Origin: Verrucomicrobiota bacterium
GTDB taxonomy: Bacteria > Verrucomicrobiota > Verrucomicrobiia > Limisphaerales > UBA11358
Assembly: GCA_021324235.1 (NCBI GenBank)
Contig: JAJPJM010000157.1
Coordinates: 1 to 60,616 of the forward strand
DNA: 60,616 nucleotides
Direction: 5' to 3'
Shown here: positions 43,859 through 52,644 of the stretch, piece after piece
How the letters are laid out: each line of letters starts with the position of its first letter
Numbering within the stretch: the stretch's first letter is position 1
Made by a program: the position numbers and the translations under genes
The notes under the pieces: generated by a model
The model's input: only the letters and a program-made list of their open reading frames with translations
Databases searched by the model: none
What the model was told of the DNA's origin: nothing

Positions 43859-44593
43859 TTACGCCAGTCCTTCGGCCATGGTGCGCATTTGCACTTCAAT
43901 GATGCGCGACTTGGGGGATTGCTTGCAGGCCATCAACACCACACCCGCCACGTCCCCCGCGTCGAGCATGTCGGAAGCCTTGACCGATTGTTCGGTGCGC
44001 CCCTTGCCGAGGGCGAATTCCGTCTTCACGCCGCCGGGACAAATGGCGCCGACCTTGATGCCGCTCTCACGCAACTCGCGGTCGAGCGCCTGCGCGAAAC
44101 CGACCTGGGCGAACTTCGTCATGCAATACACCGCCTCGCCGCCAAAACCGTAAACACCGGCCATCGAGGAAATCATGAGAATCGTCCCTGACTTTTGTTT
44201 CAACATCACGGGCACCGTGTGCCGCGTGAACAGGAACGTGGACCGGACATTGGTGTCCATCATTTCGTCATATTCGGCGGCGCTGGTGTTCACGAGGTTC
44301 TTGTAGTTTCCCACGCCCGTGTTGTTGATCAGGATGTCAATACGGCCGAACGCATCGATGGCGGCCTTGACGGTCTCGACCGCCGTCGCTTCCTCGCGGG
44401 CGTCGCCGGTGACCGTCACCGTCCTGGCGCCGGTGGCTTCGACCTCCTGCTTCAATTGATCCAGCCGCTCCCGGCGGCGGGCGGTCAGGGCGAGATGGGC
44501 GCCTTCACCGGCGAGGGCGCGCGCGCAGGCTTGTCCAATGCCGGCGCTGGCGCCGGTGATGAGTGCTACTTTTCCCTGAAGCTGGTTGCTCAT
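43859..44593 (-). CDS. short-chain dehydrogenase/reductase
   Basis: 244 residues from ATG 44593. The cofactor loop TGASAGIG (TGxxxGIG), NNTG, the catalytic Ser in MISSMAG and YCMTK (YxxxK) are all present, so this is a classical SDR using NAD(P)H. Arg residues after the second strand (LTARRRERL) favour NADPH. Substrate unknown. Upstream 44594-44753 holds no other gene. Confidence 0.94.
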   Translation of the reverse strand: MSNQLQGKVALITGASAGIGQACARALAGEGAHLALTARRRERLDQLKQEVEATGARTVTVTGDAREEATAVETVKAAIDAFGRIDILINNTGVGNYKNLVNTSAAEYDEMMDTNVRSTFLFTRHTVPVMLKQKSGTILMISSMAGVYGFGGEAVYCMTKFAQVGFAQALDRELRESGIKVGAICPGGVKTEFALGKGRTEQSVKASDMLDAGDVAGVVLMACKQSPKSRIIEVQMRTMAEGLA

Positions 44594-44753
44594 AATGGAA
44601 TTGGTTTTGCGCTCACCTTTAAATGAAACCGTGCGCGTTGTCAGCGGCTTTTTCGGTTTTAGCGCTGTTTTTTTTGAAAGCCGGTGTCGGGCGGCTCCCG
44701 TAACGTCCGGGCCCTTGCGCCCCTCGCGCACGGTCCGCTGCGAAAACGGCTCC

Positions 44754-45119
44754 TTAATCTTCCAGAGCCATGGCGGCTTCAACCAGATTTTCGCAAGTGA
44801 CCACCCGCGGACGGTGGGGATAATGAAAAACCGTCAGGATGTTCATCCCGATGTCCTTGCTCGGATCGGGAATGACCCGAACCACCAAATCCACACCCGC
44901 CCGACCGATCAATTCCATCATCCGGCCCAGCTCCGCCTCGCAATCCAACTGCATGGACTCCAACTGGCTGAAATCCGCCAGCAACCGGAAACCCGAAGTC
45001 AGCTCCCCCAGTTGTGTGGTCAGGTCTTCCCGGCTGCGTTGAAATTCCGCCGGTTGTACCCGTCCGATATAGCGGATATACAAAAGGCGTCGGGACTTGT
45101 TCGACGTGACCAATAACAT
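44754..45119 (-). CDS. small STAS/SpoIIAA-like protein
   Basis: 121 residues from ATG 45119. The alternating beta/alpha pattern (RRLLYIRYIGRVQPAEFQRSREDLTTQLGELTSGFRLLADFSQLESM) is reminiscent of SpoIIAA-like/STAS folds used in anti-sigma or signal switches. The usual phospho-Ser in a DLSG-like motif is replaced by DFSQLESM, so assignment is uncertain. It lies between the SDR and MscS genes and about 1 kb from the ECF sigma gene. Confidence 0.55.
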   Translation of the reverse strand: MLLVTSNKSRRLLYIRYIGRVQPAEFQRSREDLTTQLGELTSGFRLLADFSQLESMQLDCEAELGRMMELIGRAGVDLVVRVIPDPSKDIGMNILTVFHYPHRPRVVTCENLVEAAMALED

Positions 45120-45206
45120 GAAGATTACCCTAGCCCGGCGGGGACAGGAACACGAGTGAATAACCGCCGGACCGTCTGGCGGCGGCAAAATCAGGCCGGT
45201 GCAGGT

Positions 45207-46139
45207 TTACCTTTTCACCGCGGTGAGGTTGCGATACGTCACCGCCACCTGCCAGTCGGTATAATTCGGATTGAAGGTTTTCATGGCGTTGACCATCTGC
45301 TGCCGGAACGTCGTCTCAATCAGCCCGCCCTGCCCCGGCCAGATTTTGAAATGGACGCGGACAAAATCCCAGTTGCCGCCCCGGGCCGTTTCCACCGGGC
45401 CAATCTCCGGTTCGCTCAAAATAATCGCGGCAAATTGCGCCCACATGCCCCGGGCCACGTTCCGAATGGCCCCCACCGCCCGGTCCCGATCCGCCTCTGC
45501 CGGAATCTGGATGTCTGCATACGCATAGACGCCGCCGTGCGGAAACCGGCTTACATTGGCGATGGTGCGATTGGGAATGAACACCACCTGGTTGTAAAAA
45601 TTCCGGAGCACGGTGAAGCGCAACCCGATTTCCTCCACCCGCCCGATGACGGTCGTCGAGCAGTAGATTTCCACCATGTCGCCGATGTCCATCGCATCCG
45701 AAAAAATCAACGTCAGGCCGATGACCACGTCCTGCACCAGGCCCTGTGAGCCGAAGCTGATGGCCAGGCCGACGACCGACGCGCTCGCCAGATAGGCCGT
45801 CAGGTTGACGCCGAATTCCTGCAGGATGAGACCGATGGCAAAAAAGTAGATGACAAAGGTGATGCCGCTGACAATGAGCCGGGTGAGGGTGATGAATTTT
45901 GGTTGTTGCGTCACGAAACCGAGCGGATTTTTTTGCGCCTGGCTTTTATGGATGAGCCATTCACTGAGGTGCCGGGTGATTTTCACCAGCACATGCACGA
46001 TGATGGCAAGGACAACAATCAGCAGGATGCGTGTTCCCGTGGAGGATTCGTGATGGGAAAAATGGCTGTAAATGCGTCCGACAATGGTGTCATGCACCAG
46101 TTCCCACGGCGAATCGGGCGGCGGATTGGTCGTGTTCAT
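45207..46139 (-). CDS. MscS-family mechanosensitive ion channel
   Basis: 310 residues from ATG 46139, preceded by AAGGA. Three hydrophobic helices (about 36-56, 82-105, 112-135) lead to the pore-lining and beta region with ASASVVGLAISFGSQGLVQDVVIGL and VIFIPNRTI-like FIPNRTIANVSR. The channel releases solutes under osmotic shock at the inner membrane. Nothing odd in length or motifs. Confidence 0.92.
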   Translation of the reverse strand: MNTTNPPPDSPWELVHDTIVGRIYSHFSHHESSTGTRILLIVVLAIIVHVLVKITRHLSEWLIHKSQAQKNPLGFVTQQPKFITLTRLIVSGITFVIYFFAIGLILQEFGVNLTAYLASASVVGLAISFGSQGLVQDVVIGLTLIFSDAMDIGDMVEIYCSTTVIGRVEEIGLRFTVLRNFYNQVVFIPNRTIANVSRFPHGGVYAYADIQIPAEADRDRAVGAIRNVARGMWAQFAAIILSEPEIGPVETARGGNWDFVRVHFKIWPGQGGLIETTFRQQMVNAMKTFNPNYTDWQVAVTYRNLTAVKR

Positions 46140-46306
46140 CAAAATTCCTTCGGCCACTGGAGCGGCGTGCCTGCGGCTTTCCATTTGAGCCAACGCAGGG
46201 GGACGCCGGTCGGGGAAAGATTAAACACGATCTGGCAAATGACGCAAGCGGGCGGGAGGCGGAGACGGAGTGAACCGGTCCCTCAATATCCTGGGGGAAG
46301 GCTGGT

Positions 46307-46933
46307 TCAAGCCCGCTTGACCGTGGCGGCGGCCGGCATCCGGAAAGGCCGGTTTCCCTTCGGCTGGACGTTGGGGACGGAAGGGCCCTGGGCCTGGGGA
46401 AAGGCGATCTTTGAGCGCAACAGCAACGTTCCCAGGCACAGGTCCGCCAAGGGCAGGACGACATTGAAATTCTTGTGCATGTAGCGATGGTGCAACAGGT
46501 GATGGCCGTTCAGGCGGAAGAAGATTCCTGAACGTTCCACGTGCCGTCTCTTCGGCAGGTGCATGCACCAGTGCATGTATTCGTAGGCGGTGAAGTACAG
46601 CGTGCTGGCCACCGCCGCGCCGCACAGAACCCCCCACTTTTCCGAAAGCAGCGCCCAGGCCAGAAACGGCAGCAGGCCCAGCGCCACGAGGACCGGTCCG
46701 TTCCACCACGCCATGGGGATCGTCTTTTTGTCCGGCTCGTGCACCAGATGATACGTATGGTCAGCCTTGAAAATGTGATGGTGCACGAGGGCGTGCCGTT
46801 CAAAGGGATAACGGAAAAACTTCACCAGGAAGGATCGGTGCATCAAATAACGGTGCAACAGCCATTCGAACAGGGAGCCGAAAACGGTTCCGGCCACAAT
46901 TCCAATGGCGCACCAAAAAAGGAACGTCATCAT
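46307..46933 (-). CDS. fatty acid hydroxylase / sterol desaturase superfamily membrane protein
   Basis: 208 residues. The di-iron histidine boxes are clear: HRYLMH, HALVHHH, HWCMHL and HHLLHHRYMH. Four hydrophobic stretches fit an integral membrane oxygenase that hydroxylates or desaturates a lipid. It starts at the ATG pair 46933/46930. The substrate may be a fatty acid or hopanoid-like lipid, but this cannot be told from the sequence. 46934-47157 upstream holds no gene. Confidence 0.88.
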   Translation of the reverse strand: MMTFLFWCAIGIVAGTVFGSLFEWLLHRYLMHRSFLVKFFRYPFERHALVHHHIFKADHTYHLVHEPDKKTIPMAWWNGPVLVALGLLPFLAWALLSEKWGVLCGAAVASTLYFTAYEYMHWCMHLPKRRHVERSGIFFRLNGHHLLHHRYMHKNFNVVLPLADLCLGTLLLRSKIAFPQAQGPSVPNVQPKGNRPFRMPAAATVKRA

Positions 46934-47034
46934 AAAACAAATCTCAACTTTCTCTTTTGAAGACAGAAGGAGAACTTTTCCTCACTCCCCAGCCAGCCTG
47001 AACTCAAATCGGTCTTGCTTGTTGCCTCAAAGTC

Positions 47035-47050
47035 CACCCGGATCCGGGTG
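47035..47050. promoter_or_regulatory. perfect 16-bp palindrome in a gene-free stretch
   Basis: CACCCGGATCCGGGTG, a full palindrome without a loop, lies in the gap upstream of the hydroxylase gene, 102 bp from its start. It may be a dimeric regulator site; there is no independent support. Confidence 0.3.
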
Positions 47051-47157
47051 AACGCAAGTTTTATTTCAGCCGCCTGTGCCTCAGTGCGCGGACTTCAGCG
47101 CCGCCCAAAGCCCGAAGATCCGGAGTGAGACTGCCTCCGGGCCCGACGTTTAATAAT

Positions 47158-47373
47158 TTAATAAGTATCCCAGACCATCCGGCCTTTTAAATGACTTCCG
47201 GCGCGTTTGAACCCGAGCGAACCGGTGATCAGATAACCGGCTGGCCGGCCCTGGGCATGTTCCCGCCGGGCATCGTTCCGGACATATTTCAGGATCGAGG
47301 GCAGGGACGGCAAATCCGCCGCGACCAAATCATTATCCCGGTAAATGGAATACTTTTGTCTTAAGTGGCTCAT
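47158..47373 (-). CDS. small protein of unknown function
   Basis: 71 residues from ATG 47373, with GGAG 7 nt before it, a convincing RBS. The sequence MSHLRQKYSIYRDNDLVAADLPSL is mostly charged; the C-terminal half has LKYVRNDARREHAQGRPAGYLITGS. No signal or membrane segment. It is 19 bp downstream of a small membrane-protein gene on the same strand. I do not recognise it. Confidence 0.65.
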   Translation of the reverse strand: MSHLRQKYSIYRDNDLVAADLPSLPSILKYVRNDARREHAQGRPAGYLITGSLGFKRAGSHLKGRMVWDTY

Positions 47374-47392
47374 ACGTTTGCTCCGGGAATTT

Positions 47393-47551
47393 CTATTCGC
47401 CAACGGCTCCGCGCAGAATCATCACTGCCGCCAGGGCACCGCCGGCGACCAGGCCAAACACGATGGAAGCAACGATGATTTTGAACTTCAATTCGTACTG
47501 TGAAGGCTGCAAGTGCGGATACAGCCATTTACCAAAATAATCTATCAACAT
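47393..47551 (-). CDS. 52-residue single-pass membrane protein
   Basis: Reads MLIDYFGKWLYPHLQPSQYE then LKFKIIVASIVFGLVAGGALA and ends with a short charged tail. One TM helix at about 24-47 flanked by Lys. AAAGG precedes the ATG by 6 nt, and the stop (TAG) is 19 bp before the next gene's ATG. The size and RBS support a real small gene easily missed by length cutoffs. Function unknown. Confidence 0.62.
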   Translation of the reverse strand: MLIDYFGKWLYPHLQPSQYELKFKIIVASIVFGLVAGGALAAVMILRGAVGE

Positions 47552-47666
47552 GAACGCCTTTGGTTGACACTAATCCATTGGAACGGTTATATCCCTCAAT
47601 GTCCACACATTCTTTGGTAAATATCTTCCATCGGCGGATGATTACCCGATTTCAGGGCCAACGGTG

Positions 47667-47939
47667 CTAGGGCAAAGGCTCCGCCTCGGGTGAGTTTTCG
47701 GCAGATGCTGGGGTGCCGGGGGTGGGAAGCCCCTTGCCGCGTCCGTGGTCCAGGTTGATGAACTGATCCGTCTGGGGAATGTGGCAGACGATGTTGAATT
47801 TGCCGATGGCCTCGTGCTTCGCGGCCTGAAACGCAATTTTCGTCGCCGGAAAACTTCTGCCGTCGCGCGGATTTTTTGTCCATTGTCCTTCACCCGACAG
47901 ATATTCGAGCGTGTCCTGGTTTTCGATAAGTATGTTCAT
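47667..47939 (-). CDS. small hypothetical protein
   Basis: 90 residues from ATG 47939. N-terminal MNILIENQDTLEYLSGEGQW, then KIAFQAAKHEAIGKFNIVCHI and INLDHGRGKG; the C-terminal 20 residues are Pro/Glu-rich. I recall similar small proteins in Verrucomicrobiota but no function. No TM or signal. The gap 47552-47666 holds no gene. Confidence 0.55.
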   Translation of the reverse strand: MNILIENQDTLEYLSGEGQWTKNPRDGRSFPATKIAFQAAKHEAIGKFNIVCHIPQTDQFINLDHGRGKGLPTPGTPASAENSPEAEPLP

Positions 47940-48080
47940 GGGCGGACAGGATAACAGGCCCCGGGGCACAACCACGACAAATCTCAAAGATATTTGCCCC
48001 TCCGCGCTTCCGGCGTTCCGGCGGTAAAATCCGATGGTCGGCCAACACCGCCATCATCACCGGGTTCGAATTGGAAAATC

Positions 48081-48110
48081 AAAAAAAGCCGGACCAAAAT
48101 CTGGTCCGGC
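48081..48110 (-). terminator. intrinsic terminator after the His-rich peptide gene
   Basis: GCCGGACCA (48088-48096) pairs with TGGTCCGGC (48102-48110); a run of seven T follows on the minus strand (48081-48087). It is 33 bp after the stop of the His-rich gene. Confidence 0.92.
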
Positions 48111-48143
48111 TCGGAACGGATCCCCACCAAATTGTTTTCAGAT

Positions 48144-48290
48144 TCAGCCCTTACGGTGATGTTTCCCGTGATGAGGTTTGGCGTGATGTCTGGCGTGGGC
48201 GTGTTTACCCTGTCCCGCGTCCGCCGGCGACACCATCAACGGCGAAAAGGCGAAAGCCGCCACCGCCAGAATCAACATTAGCTTTTTCAT
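48144..48290 (-). CDS. small secreted histidine-rich protein
   Basis: 48 residues from ATG 48290. The first ~26 residues are a signal peptide (MKKLMLILAVAAFAFSPLMV...ADA). The mature ~20 residues, GKHAHARHHAKPHHGKHHRK, contain eight His and many Lys and Arg, so it may bind metal ions or polyanions in the periplasm. It has its own strong terminator, arguing that it is truly expressed. I know of no named family. Confidence 0.75.
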   Translation of the reverse strand: MKKLMLILAVAAFAFSPLMVSPADAGQGKHAHARHHAKPHHGKHHRKG

Positions 48291-48368
48291 ATATTGGCAA
48301 AGGATCGTGATTTCCACCCGCAACTTCACCGGTGGCTGGCTGGATAGACCGAATCCCCTGCCTGCGGG

Positions 48369-48830
48369 TTACACTTTTTTACAATCGCGGATGACGGCCT
48401 GGGAATTTTCGATCGGCTTGCGGGATTCGGGCAACGGGGCCAGGTCCGGCGGGACGAATGCGGCCTTGGCTTCCGGTGAGGTAAACCGCTCCTTTGAATA
48501 GAAGAACCGCAGCGCCTGTTTTTGCGACAATTGCGGGTGCTGCTCAAAAAAGGCATCGGCATTCTCTGCGGGCCCGTATTCGCACAGGGTGAAATGCACC
48601 AACCGCAGCCACGCCTGCGTCATGGTATCGTGATAGCCGTTCAACAGGGTGTCTTCCACATTGTGGGCGGCGTTGTAAGCCTTGATGTTTTCCCGGATTT
48701 TGATCGCCGCCGTCTCCAGCGAATACCGGCGCACATACAGGTAAGCCACCTTGATGTGCTGGCGATGGTGCCATTCGGCCTTTGGCCAGGCCGTCGATTC
48801 GAATTGTCTGAGAAACGTTTCGTCGTCCAT
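48369..48830 (-). CDS. conserved small protein of unknown function
   Basis: 153 residues from ATG 48830. The pattern MDDETFLRQFESTAWPKAEWHHRQHIKVAYLYVRRYSLETA...NGYHDTMTQAWLRLVH is one I recall from uncharacterised proteins in Bacteroidota and other groups; the His-rich HHRQH and the YHDTMT motif are the most conserved-looking. Cytosolic, all-helical. Function unknown. It is next to a stand-alone response regulator. Confidence 0.7.
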   Translation of the reverse strand: MDDETFLRQFESTAWPKAEWHHRQHIKVAYLYVRRYSLETAAIKIRENIKAYNAAHNVEDTLLNGYHDTMTQAWLRLVHFTLCEYGPAENADAFFEQHPQLSQKQALRFFYSKERFTSPEAKAAFVPPDLAPLPESRKPIENSQAVIRDCKKV

Positions 48831-48904
48831 TATGGGGAACAGATTGATCCCGGCCCCCCGTAACAATCAACCCGCAATTATCAATCGCACCCCTCCGCCG
48901 CGGC

Positions 48905-49411
48905 CTATGCCGGTCCTGCCATCCGGAGGAGCAACGCGTTCAGCGCTTCCAGGTGCGGCGGTTTGTTCACGACGACGTCCACGGACGCCGACAAAGCCCC
49001 GGAGTCCCTTATGGTGTTGCCCGCGCCCGTCATCAGGATGACGGGTGTGTGGGGGGATTCGGTCTTGATCATCTGGGCCACCGCGTAGCCACTGACCTCC
49101 GGCATGTTCATGTCGGTGATGACCACATCGAAAGGCTTGCCCTTTTGAATGGCCGTGCAGAACATTTCTATCCCGCACTTTCCACCGGGGGCCACTTCCA
49201 CCAGATGCCCGAAAAACGCCAGCAGATCTCTCATGCTTTGCAGGATCGGCTCGTCATCGTCAATGCACAGCAGATACAGCGAACGTTTCGGCGGGACCGG
49301 GCGGGTGTCCACCGGTTGGGCGCCGGGCGGGCATGGCCGGGAACCGTTCTGCAGGTCCGGCTGCGCATCTTTCACCGGCGCCATAATGGCTATTTGTGGA
49401 AACGTTTTCAT
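48905..49411 (-). CDS. single-domain response regulator
   Basis: 168 residues. After a ~40-residue Pro-rich N-terminus a receiver domain runs to the end: LLCIDDDEPILQSM (acidic pair), phospho-Asp in FDVVITDMNMPEVSG, Thr in VILMTGAG and Lys in VVVNKPPHLEAL. There is no output domain, so it should act by protein contact or as a phosphate shuttle. No kinase is adjacent. Confidence 0.92.
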   Translation of the reverse strand: MKTFPQIAIMAPVKDAQPDLQNGSRPCPPGAQPVDTRPVPPKRSLYLLCIDDDEPILQSMRDLLAFFGHLVEVAPGGKCGIEMFCTAIQKGKPFDVVITDMNMPEVSGYAVAQMIKTESPHTPVILMTGAGNTIRDSGALSASVDVVVNKPPHLEALNALLLRMAGPA

Positions 49412-49841
49412 TTTAAAAAAAGTTTTGAGGGTTCAGGGTTGCGGTTGTGATGAAGCGCCGCTGTCGGTGGGGTCGGCGTTGCCCCGCAGCCACGCGGACG
49501 GGCCGGACCACCAGGCTGTCAACGGCCCTGCCGACAAAAAACCATATCCATGTTCTTTTCATAATTGCTTCCGTTCAACCCTAATATTGTCCATCTGGTC
49601 AGCCACCCGACTGACTGCCCAAATTTAACACAAACTGGCTGAAATTTAAGGAATATGGGACGGTTTGCGGGGTTTCCGGGGTCAAATACCTCTGCGGAGG
49701 GGTGGAATTTCAAGAAAAAATGACACCCGGCTTCAGATAGTATGATGGAGCCGGCCGGTGTTGCGATGGGATTGATTTCACCGGTGCGGGCAATGATATT
49801 ATCAATGCGTTATTTTTAATGTTGTAAAGTAAGATTGCCTC
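49412..49841. other. 430-bp stretch without a convincing gene
   Basis: The right end is AT-rich and likely holds the promoter of the lipoprotein gene. On the minus strand a 49-codon frame (49413-49562) with GGAAG before its ATG ends 1 nt before the response-regulator start, which could mean a leader peptide coupled to it, but the Arg-rich sequence gives no further support. I see no RNA gene. Confidence 0.4.
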
Positions 49842-50291
49842 ATGAAAATAAAATCCAACCCGCCAAACCTCAAATCGCAAAATACCTTGCCTCATTTCCT
49901 GGGGCTGTGCTTGATTTCAGTTTTCCTGGTGCTGGCCGGGACCGGGTGCAAAAATGAAGCCGGCGGCAACGCTAGCCTCGATCCCACCGGGGTTTATGCG
50001 CTGGTCAGCGTGGATGGAAAAAGCCTGCCTTGCAGCCTGTTCCATGAAGGGGAGTCGCCGACCATCAAATCCGGGGTCTTCACCATTACGGCTGACAGTC
50101 ATTGCCGCAGTCAAATCATCTTCGCTTTGCCGCCGGGGCAGGACATGACCCGCGAGGTGAAAACCAGCTATACCCGCCAGGGAGCAGAACTCACCATGCA
50201 CTGGGAGGGAGCGGGCGTGACGATGGGCCACGTCAATGGAAACACCTTCACCATGACCAATGAGGGAACAGTCTTCGTCTATCAAAAATAA
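49842..50291 (+). CDS. putative lipoprotein of unknown function
   Basis: 149 residues. N-terminal signal with lipobox LAGTGC (about residue 36) that would place a lipidated Cys at the start of the mature protein. The mature ~110 residues (GVYALVSVDGKSLPCSL, GVFTITADSHCRSQIIF) look like a small beta-barrel of the lipocalin type; this is a guess from the strand pattern. Three Cys besides the lipobox. No neighbour explains it. Confidence 0.7.
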   Translation: MKIKSNPPNLKSQNTLPHFLGLCLISVFLVLAGTGCKNEAGGNASLDPTGVYALVSVDGKSLPCSLFHEGESPTIKSGVFTITADSHCRSQIIFALPPGQDMTREVKTSYTRQGAELTMHWEGAGVTMGHVNGNTFTMTNEGTVFVYQK

Positions 50292-50344
50292 AAAACTGTC
50301 CGATGCGGGGTTTTAACCGCTCGACGGGAAGGTATCCGTGGGTC

Positions 50345-50378
50345 ACGCAGATTTGCACCGATTCAATTTTATCTGCGT
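50345..50378. repeat. inverted repeat in the gap after the lipoprotein gene
   Basis: ACGCAGAT (50345-50352) is inverted as ATCTGCGT (50371-50378) with an 18-nt spacer, in the gap 50292-50550. The text around it resembles a dispersed repeat rich in ATCTGCGTTCA words. No gene is seen in this gap. Confidence 0.55.
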
Positions 50379-50550
50379 TCACCTGCGCCATCGGCGGAAG
50401 GATTCTGCCGTTTATCGCGTCGAAGCCCCGCATTGCAAAACAAAGGCGGGCAATTGTCAACAGTTCGATTAATTTTACAATTGATATTAGACTTGATTTG
50501 CTAATGTGACTTCGTTCCAATTCTTCGGCTGTAAACTCAGCATTCGGACC

Positions 50551-51270
50551 ATGAAATCCTTCTGCTTAAAATACTTGTTGCCCACGTGGCTGTTTGCGAT
50601 GGCGGGAACCACCCAGGCGCAGCTGGTCAACGGAAATTTTGAAACCGGCGATCTTACCGGCTGGACCCTGTTCAATACGGTCGGATCGAATACGCCCTAC
50701 GGGGTTGAGCAGGGCGGAACGGCGGTGGCCCGGGCGGTCCAGTTCGATACGGCGAACACCGGCGTGCCTTCGTACAGCGCGGAATTCGAAGTTGGTGAAA
50801 CCGCCGGCATTGTCCGCGGCGGCCTGGGACAGGGGGCCGGCATTTACCAATATGTGCCGCTGGATGCGGGCCAACTGGACATTTCCGTTGATATTGCTGT
50901 GACCAGTTCGGGCGACAACGCGGATGCCGGGACCTTCGAACTGCTGCTGGATGGAACTCTGGTCGCCAGTGACGCCTTCGGCGGCATCAGCGTCTCACAA
51001 ATATTGCATTCGACGTTAAGCTACTCCGGAACCGTTGCGGCGGGAACGCATCAAATCGCTATCGACATGCGGCGCGGGTATGGCATGGGATACGGCAACA
51101 CCCCTTGTCAGTTTCTTGACAACGTTGTGTTGACCGGCACGGCCGTCCCCGAACCCGCGACCGCATTGTTTCCGGGTCTGGCCGCACTCGCAGTTGGAAT
51201 CCGGCGCAAACTGGCGAACGGACAGCCTCCGGCGCGATCGTTTATAAATTTTCATAAAGGTTGGAATTGA
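50551..51270 (+). CDS. PEP-CTERM-anchored surface protein
   Basis: 239 residues from ATG 50551. Signal peptide (1-25), a beta-rich extracellular domain starting LVNGNFETGDLTGWTL, which matches the carbohydrate-binding-like N-terminus of many PEP-CTERM proteins, and a C-terminal sorting signal VPEPATALFPGLAALAVGIRRK. The protein is cut and placed on the surface by an exosortase, not seen here. The tail after RRK is 20 residues longer than usual. The protein is probably part of the extracellular matrix. Confidence 0.9.
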   Translation: MKSFCLKYLLPTWLFAMAGTTQAQLVNGNFETGDLTGWTLFNTVGSNTPYGVEQGGTAVARAVQFDTANTGVPSYSAEFEVGETAGIVRGGLGQGAGIYQYVPLDAGQLDISVDIAVTSSGDNADAGTFELLLDGTLVASDAFGGISVSQILHSTLSYSGTVAAGTHQIAIDMRRGYGMGYGNTPCQFLDNVVLTGTAVPEPATALFPGLAALAVGIRRKLANGQPPARSFINFHKGWN

Positions 51271-51373
51271 GCGGTCGACCGGAACCCGCCAGACTGCCCC
51301 GAACGATGCGAAAACCCCGAACCCGTGTGGATTTCGGGGAAATTCACATATCAACCCAAGCCCACTCAATATT

Positions 51374-51736
51374 ATGTTCTACCCCATGATGCTCGGTTCC
51401 GATCTGTCCGGCAGTTATGCCTCCGCCACGGCCACCGCGGCGGAAAATGACGCCCGGGAGGTACGGACGGATGTTGAATTGTTCAAACATGACCTTGACC
51501 GTCTGCTGATGCTCACCGAGGCGTTATGGACGTTGATGAAGCAGGAACATGGCTATACGGACGACGTTTTGAACGGACTGATTCAGAAAATTGATCAGCG
51601 GAAGATGGCCGCGGACGGAGTCGCCGCCAAAGATCCGCCGGTGACCTGCCCCTCCTGCGGGAGACCCAATCTGGCCAAACGCACCTTTTGCATTTATTGC
51701 GGGAAACCCCTGTCGGGAAATCCTTTTGCGCGCTAA
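51374..51736 (+). CDS. small protein with C-terminal zinc ribbon
   Basis: 120 residues. The N-terminal ~75 residues are helical (DVELFKHDLDRLLMLTEALWTLMKQEHGYTDD) and the C-terminus CPSCGRPN...FCIYCGKPL is a two-CxxC zinc ribbon. Such proteins usually bind other proteins or nucleic acid. Function unknown. It lies alone between the PEP-CTERM gene and a convergent small gene. Confidence 0.72.
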   Translation: MFYPMMLGSDLSGSYASATATAAENDAREVRTDVELFKHDLDRLLMLTEALWTLMKQEHGYTDDVLNGLIQKIDQRKMAADGVAAKDPPVTCPSCGRPNLAKRTFCIYCGKPLSGNPFAR

Positions 51737-51800
51737 ACGGCGCCGCCCTTTGACCGGATGCACCGGACCTGTGCATGCCTGGCGCCATGGCGGTAAGACT

Positions 51801-52061
51801 TTAATTTGGATTCGTAGCCGGTGGCAGTGGCGATAACGAGGGTGCCAATGCGTTCGTTGGGCTGGGATTACCCACATTACCCGGAGTGGCCGCGGGCTGG
51901 GATGGCTGATTCGCGTTCTGATCGGAATCCTGAACTTTCTCCTGATACAAAATCCAACCATATACGGCAAACAGGAGAACGCTGATAATTAATATCATAA
52001 CGGACACGCTAATCCAAAACTTCGTTTTTTTGGCAGACCAAAACTGATATTCTTCCAACAT
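51801..52061 (-). CDS. small single-pass membrane protein with Pro/Asn tail
   Basis: 86 residues. The N-terminus is charged, one TM helix lies at about 14-38 (FWISVSVMILIISVLLFAVY), and the C-terminal half is a low-complexity tail of Pro, Ala, Asn and Gln. It is convergent with the zinc-ribbon gene. Unknown role. The 196-bp gap 52062-52257 holds no gene. Confidence 0.6.
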   Translation of the reverse strand: MLEEYQFWSAKKTKFWISVSVMILIISVLLFAVYGWILYQEKVQDSDQNANQPSQPAATPGNVGNPSPTNALAPSLSPLPPATNPN

Positions 52062-52257
52062 AATAATAGGGCCGGTTCCTTTCAGCCATCCCGCGAAAAC
52101 GTATCAAATCCGTCAAACCTTTGAAGTTCAAATTATCCGGACGACCGGGGCCAGCCATCCCGGTCTCGCTGACTCACCACGACGACGCTCAACTTTCCTG
52201 AAAGATTTCGCTTTGGCATCCGTATCAGTAGTTGGGAGCAAGTATAATCCCATAATT

Positions 52258-52644
52258 ATGTCACGCGTATTGGTCATGGATGACGAGGCGGATACGAGGA
52301 GTCTCATCGAAGAGATCCTTGAATCAGCCGGTCACGAAGTGGTTTTGGCCGTCGACGGGCTGGAAGGCCTGCAGTTGTGCCATTCCACGCCGGTGGATCT
52401 GGCGCTGGTCGATCTGTTCATGCCCCGACAGGAAGGGTTGGAAACGATAAAAAAGCTCAGGCAACAATTTCCCGATTTTCCGATTATTGCGATGTCCGGA
52501 GATTCGCTGGCCCTGCCGCTCCTGTCGATTGCCCAGCGGCTCGGGGCAACGGAGGTGCTGCCAAAACCATTTTTACCCGAGGAGTTGCTGGAGGCGATAA
52601 AACACGCGTTGCAACCCAAACCCCGGCAAACGGCCGATAAATGA
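52258..52644 (+). CDS. single-domain response regulator (CheY-like)
   Basis: 128 residues from ATG 52258: VLVMDDEADTRSLI acidic pocket, phospho-Asp in LALVDLFMPRQEGLETI, Ser in IIAMSGDS and Lys in VLPKPFLPEEL. A pure receiver. It overlaps the next small gene by 4 bp (ATGA), suggesting translational coupling with its product. The kinase partner is not local. Confidence 0.93.
   Translation: MSRVLVMDDEADTRSLIEEILESAGHEVVLAVDGLEGLQLCHSTPVDLALVDLFMPRQEGLETIKKLRQQFPDFPIIAMSGDSLALPLLSIAQRLGATEVLPKPFLPEELLEAIKHALQPKPRQTADK

Noticed and set aside
47564..47593. Consensus-like promoter on the plus strand (TTGACA, 18-nt gap, TATATC)
   Set aside because: It faces minus-strand genes and no plus-strand gene or RNA structure follows; a chance match in AT-rich DNA is likely.
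49413..49562. 49-codon leader peptide before the response regulator
   Set aside because: RBS-like GGAAG and a 1-nt gap to the next gene are suggestive, but the Arg-rich sequence has no regulatory codons or attenuator hairpin; kept only as a remark.
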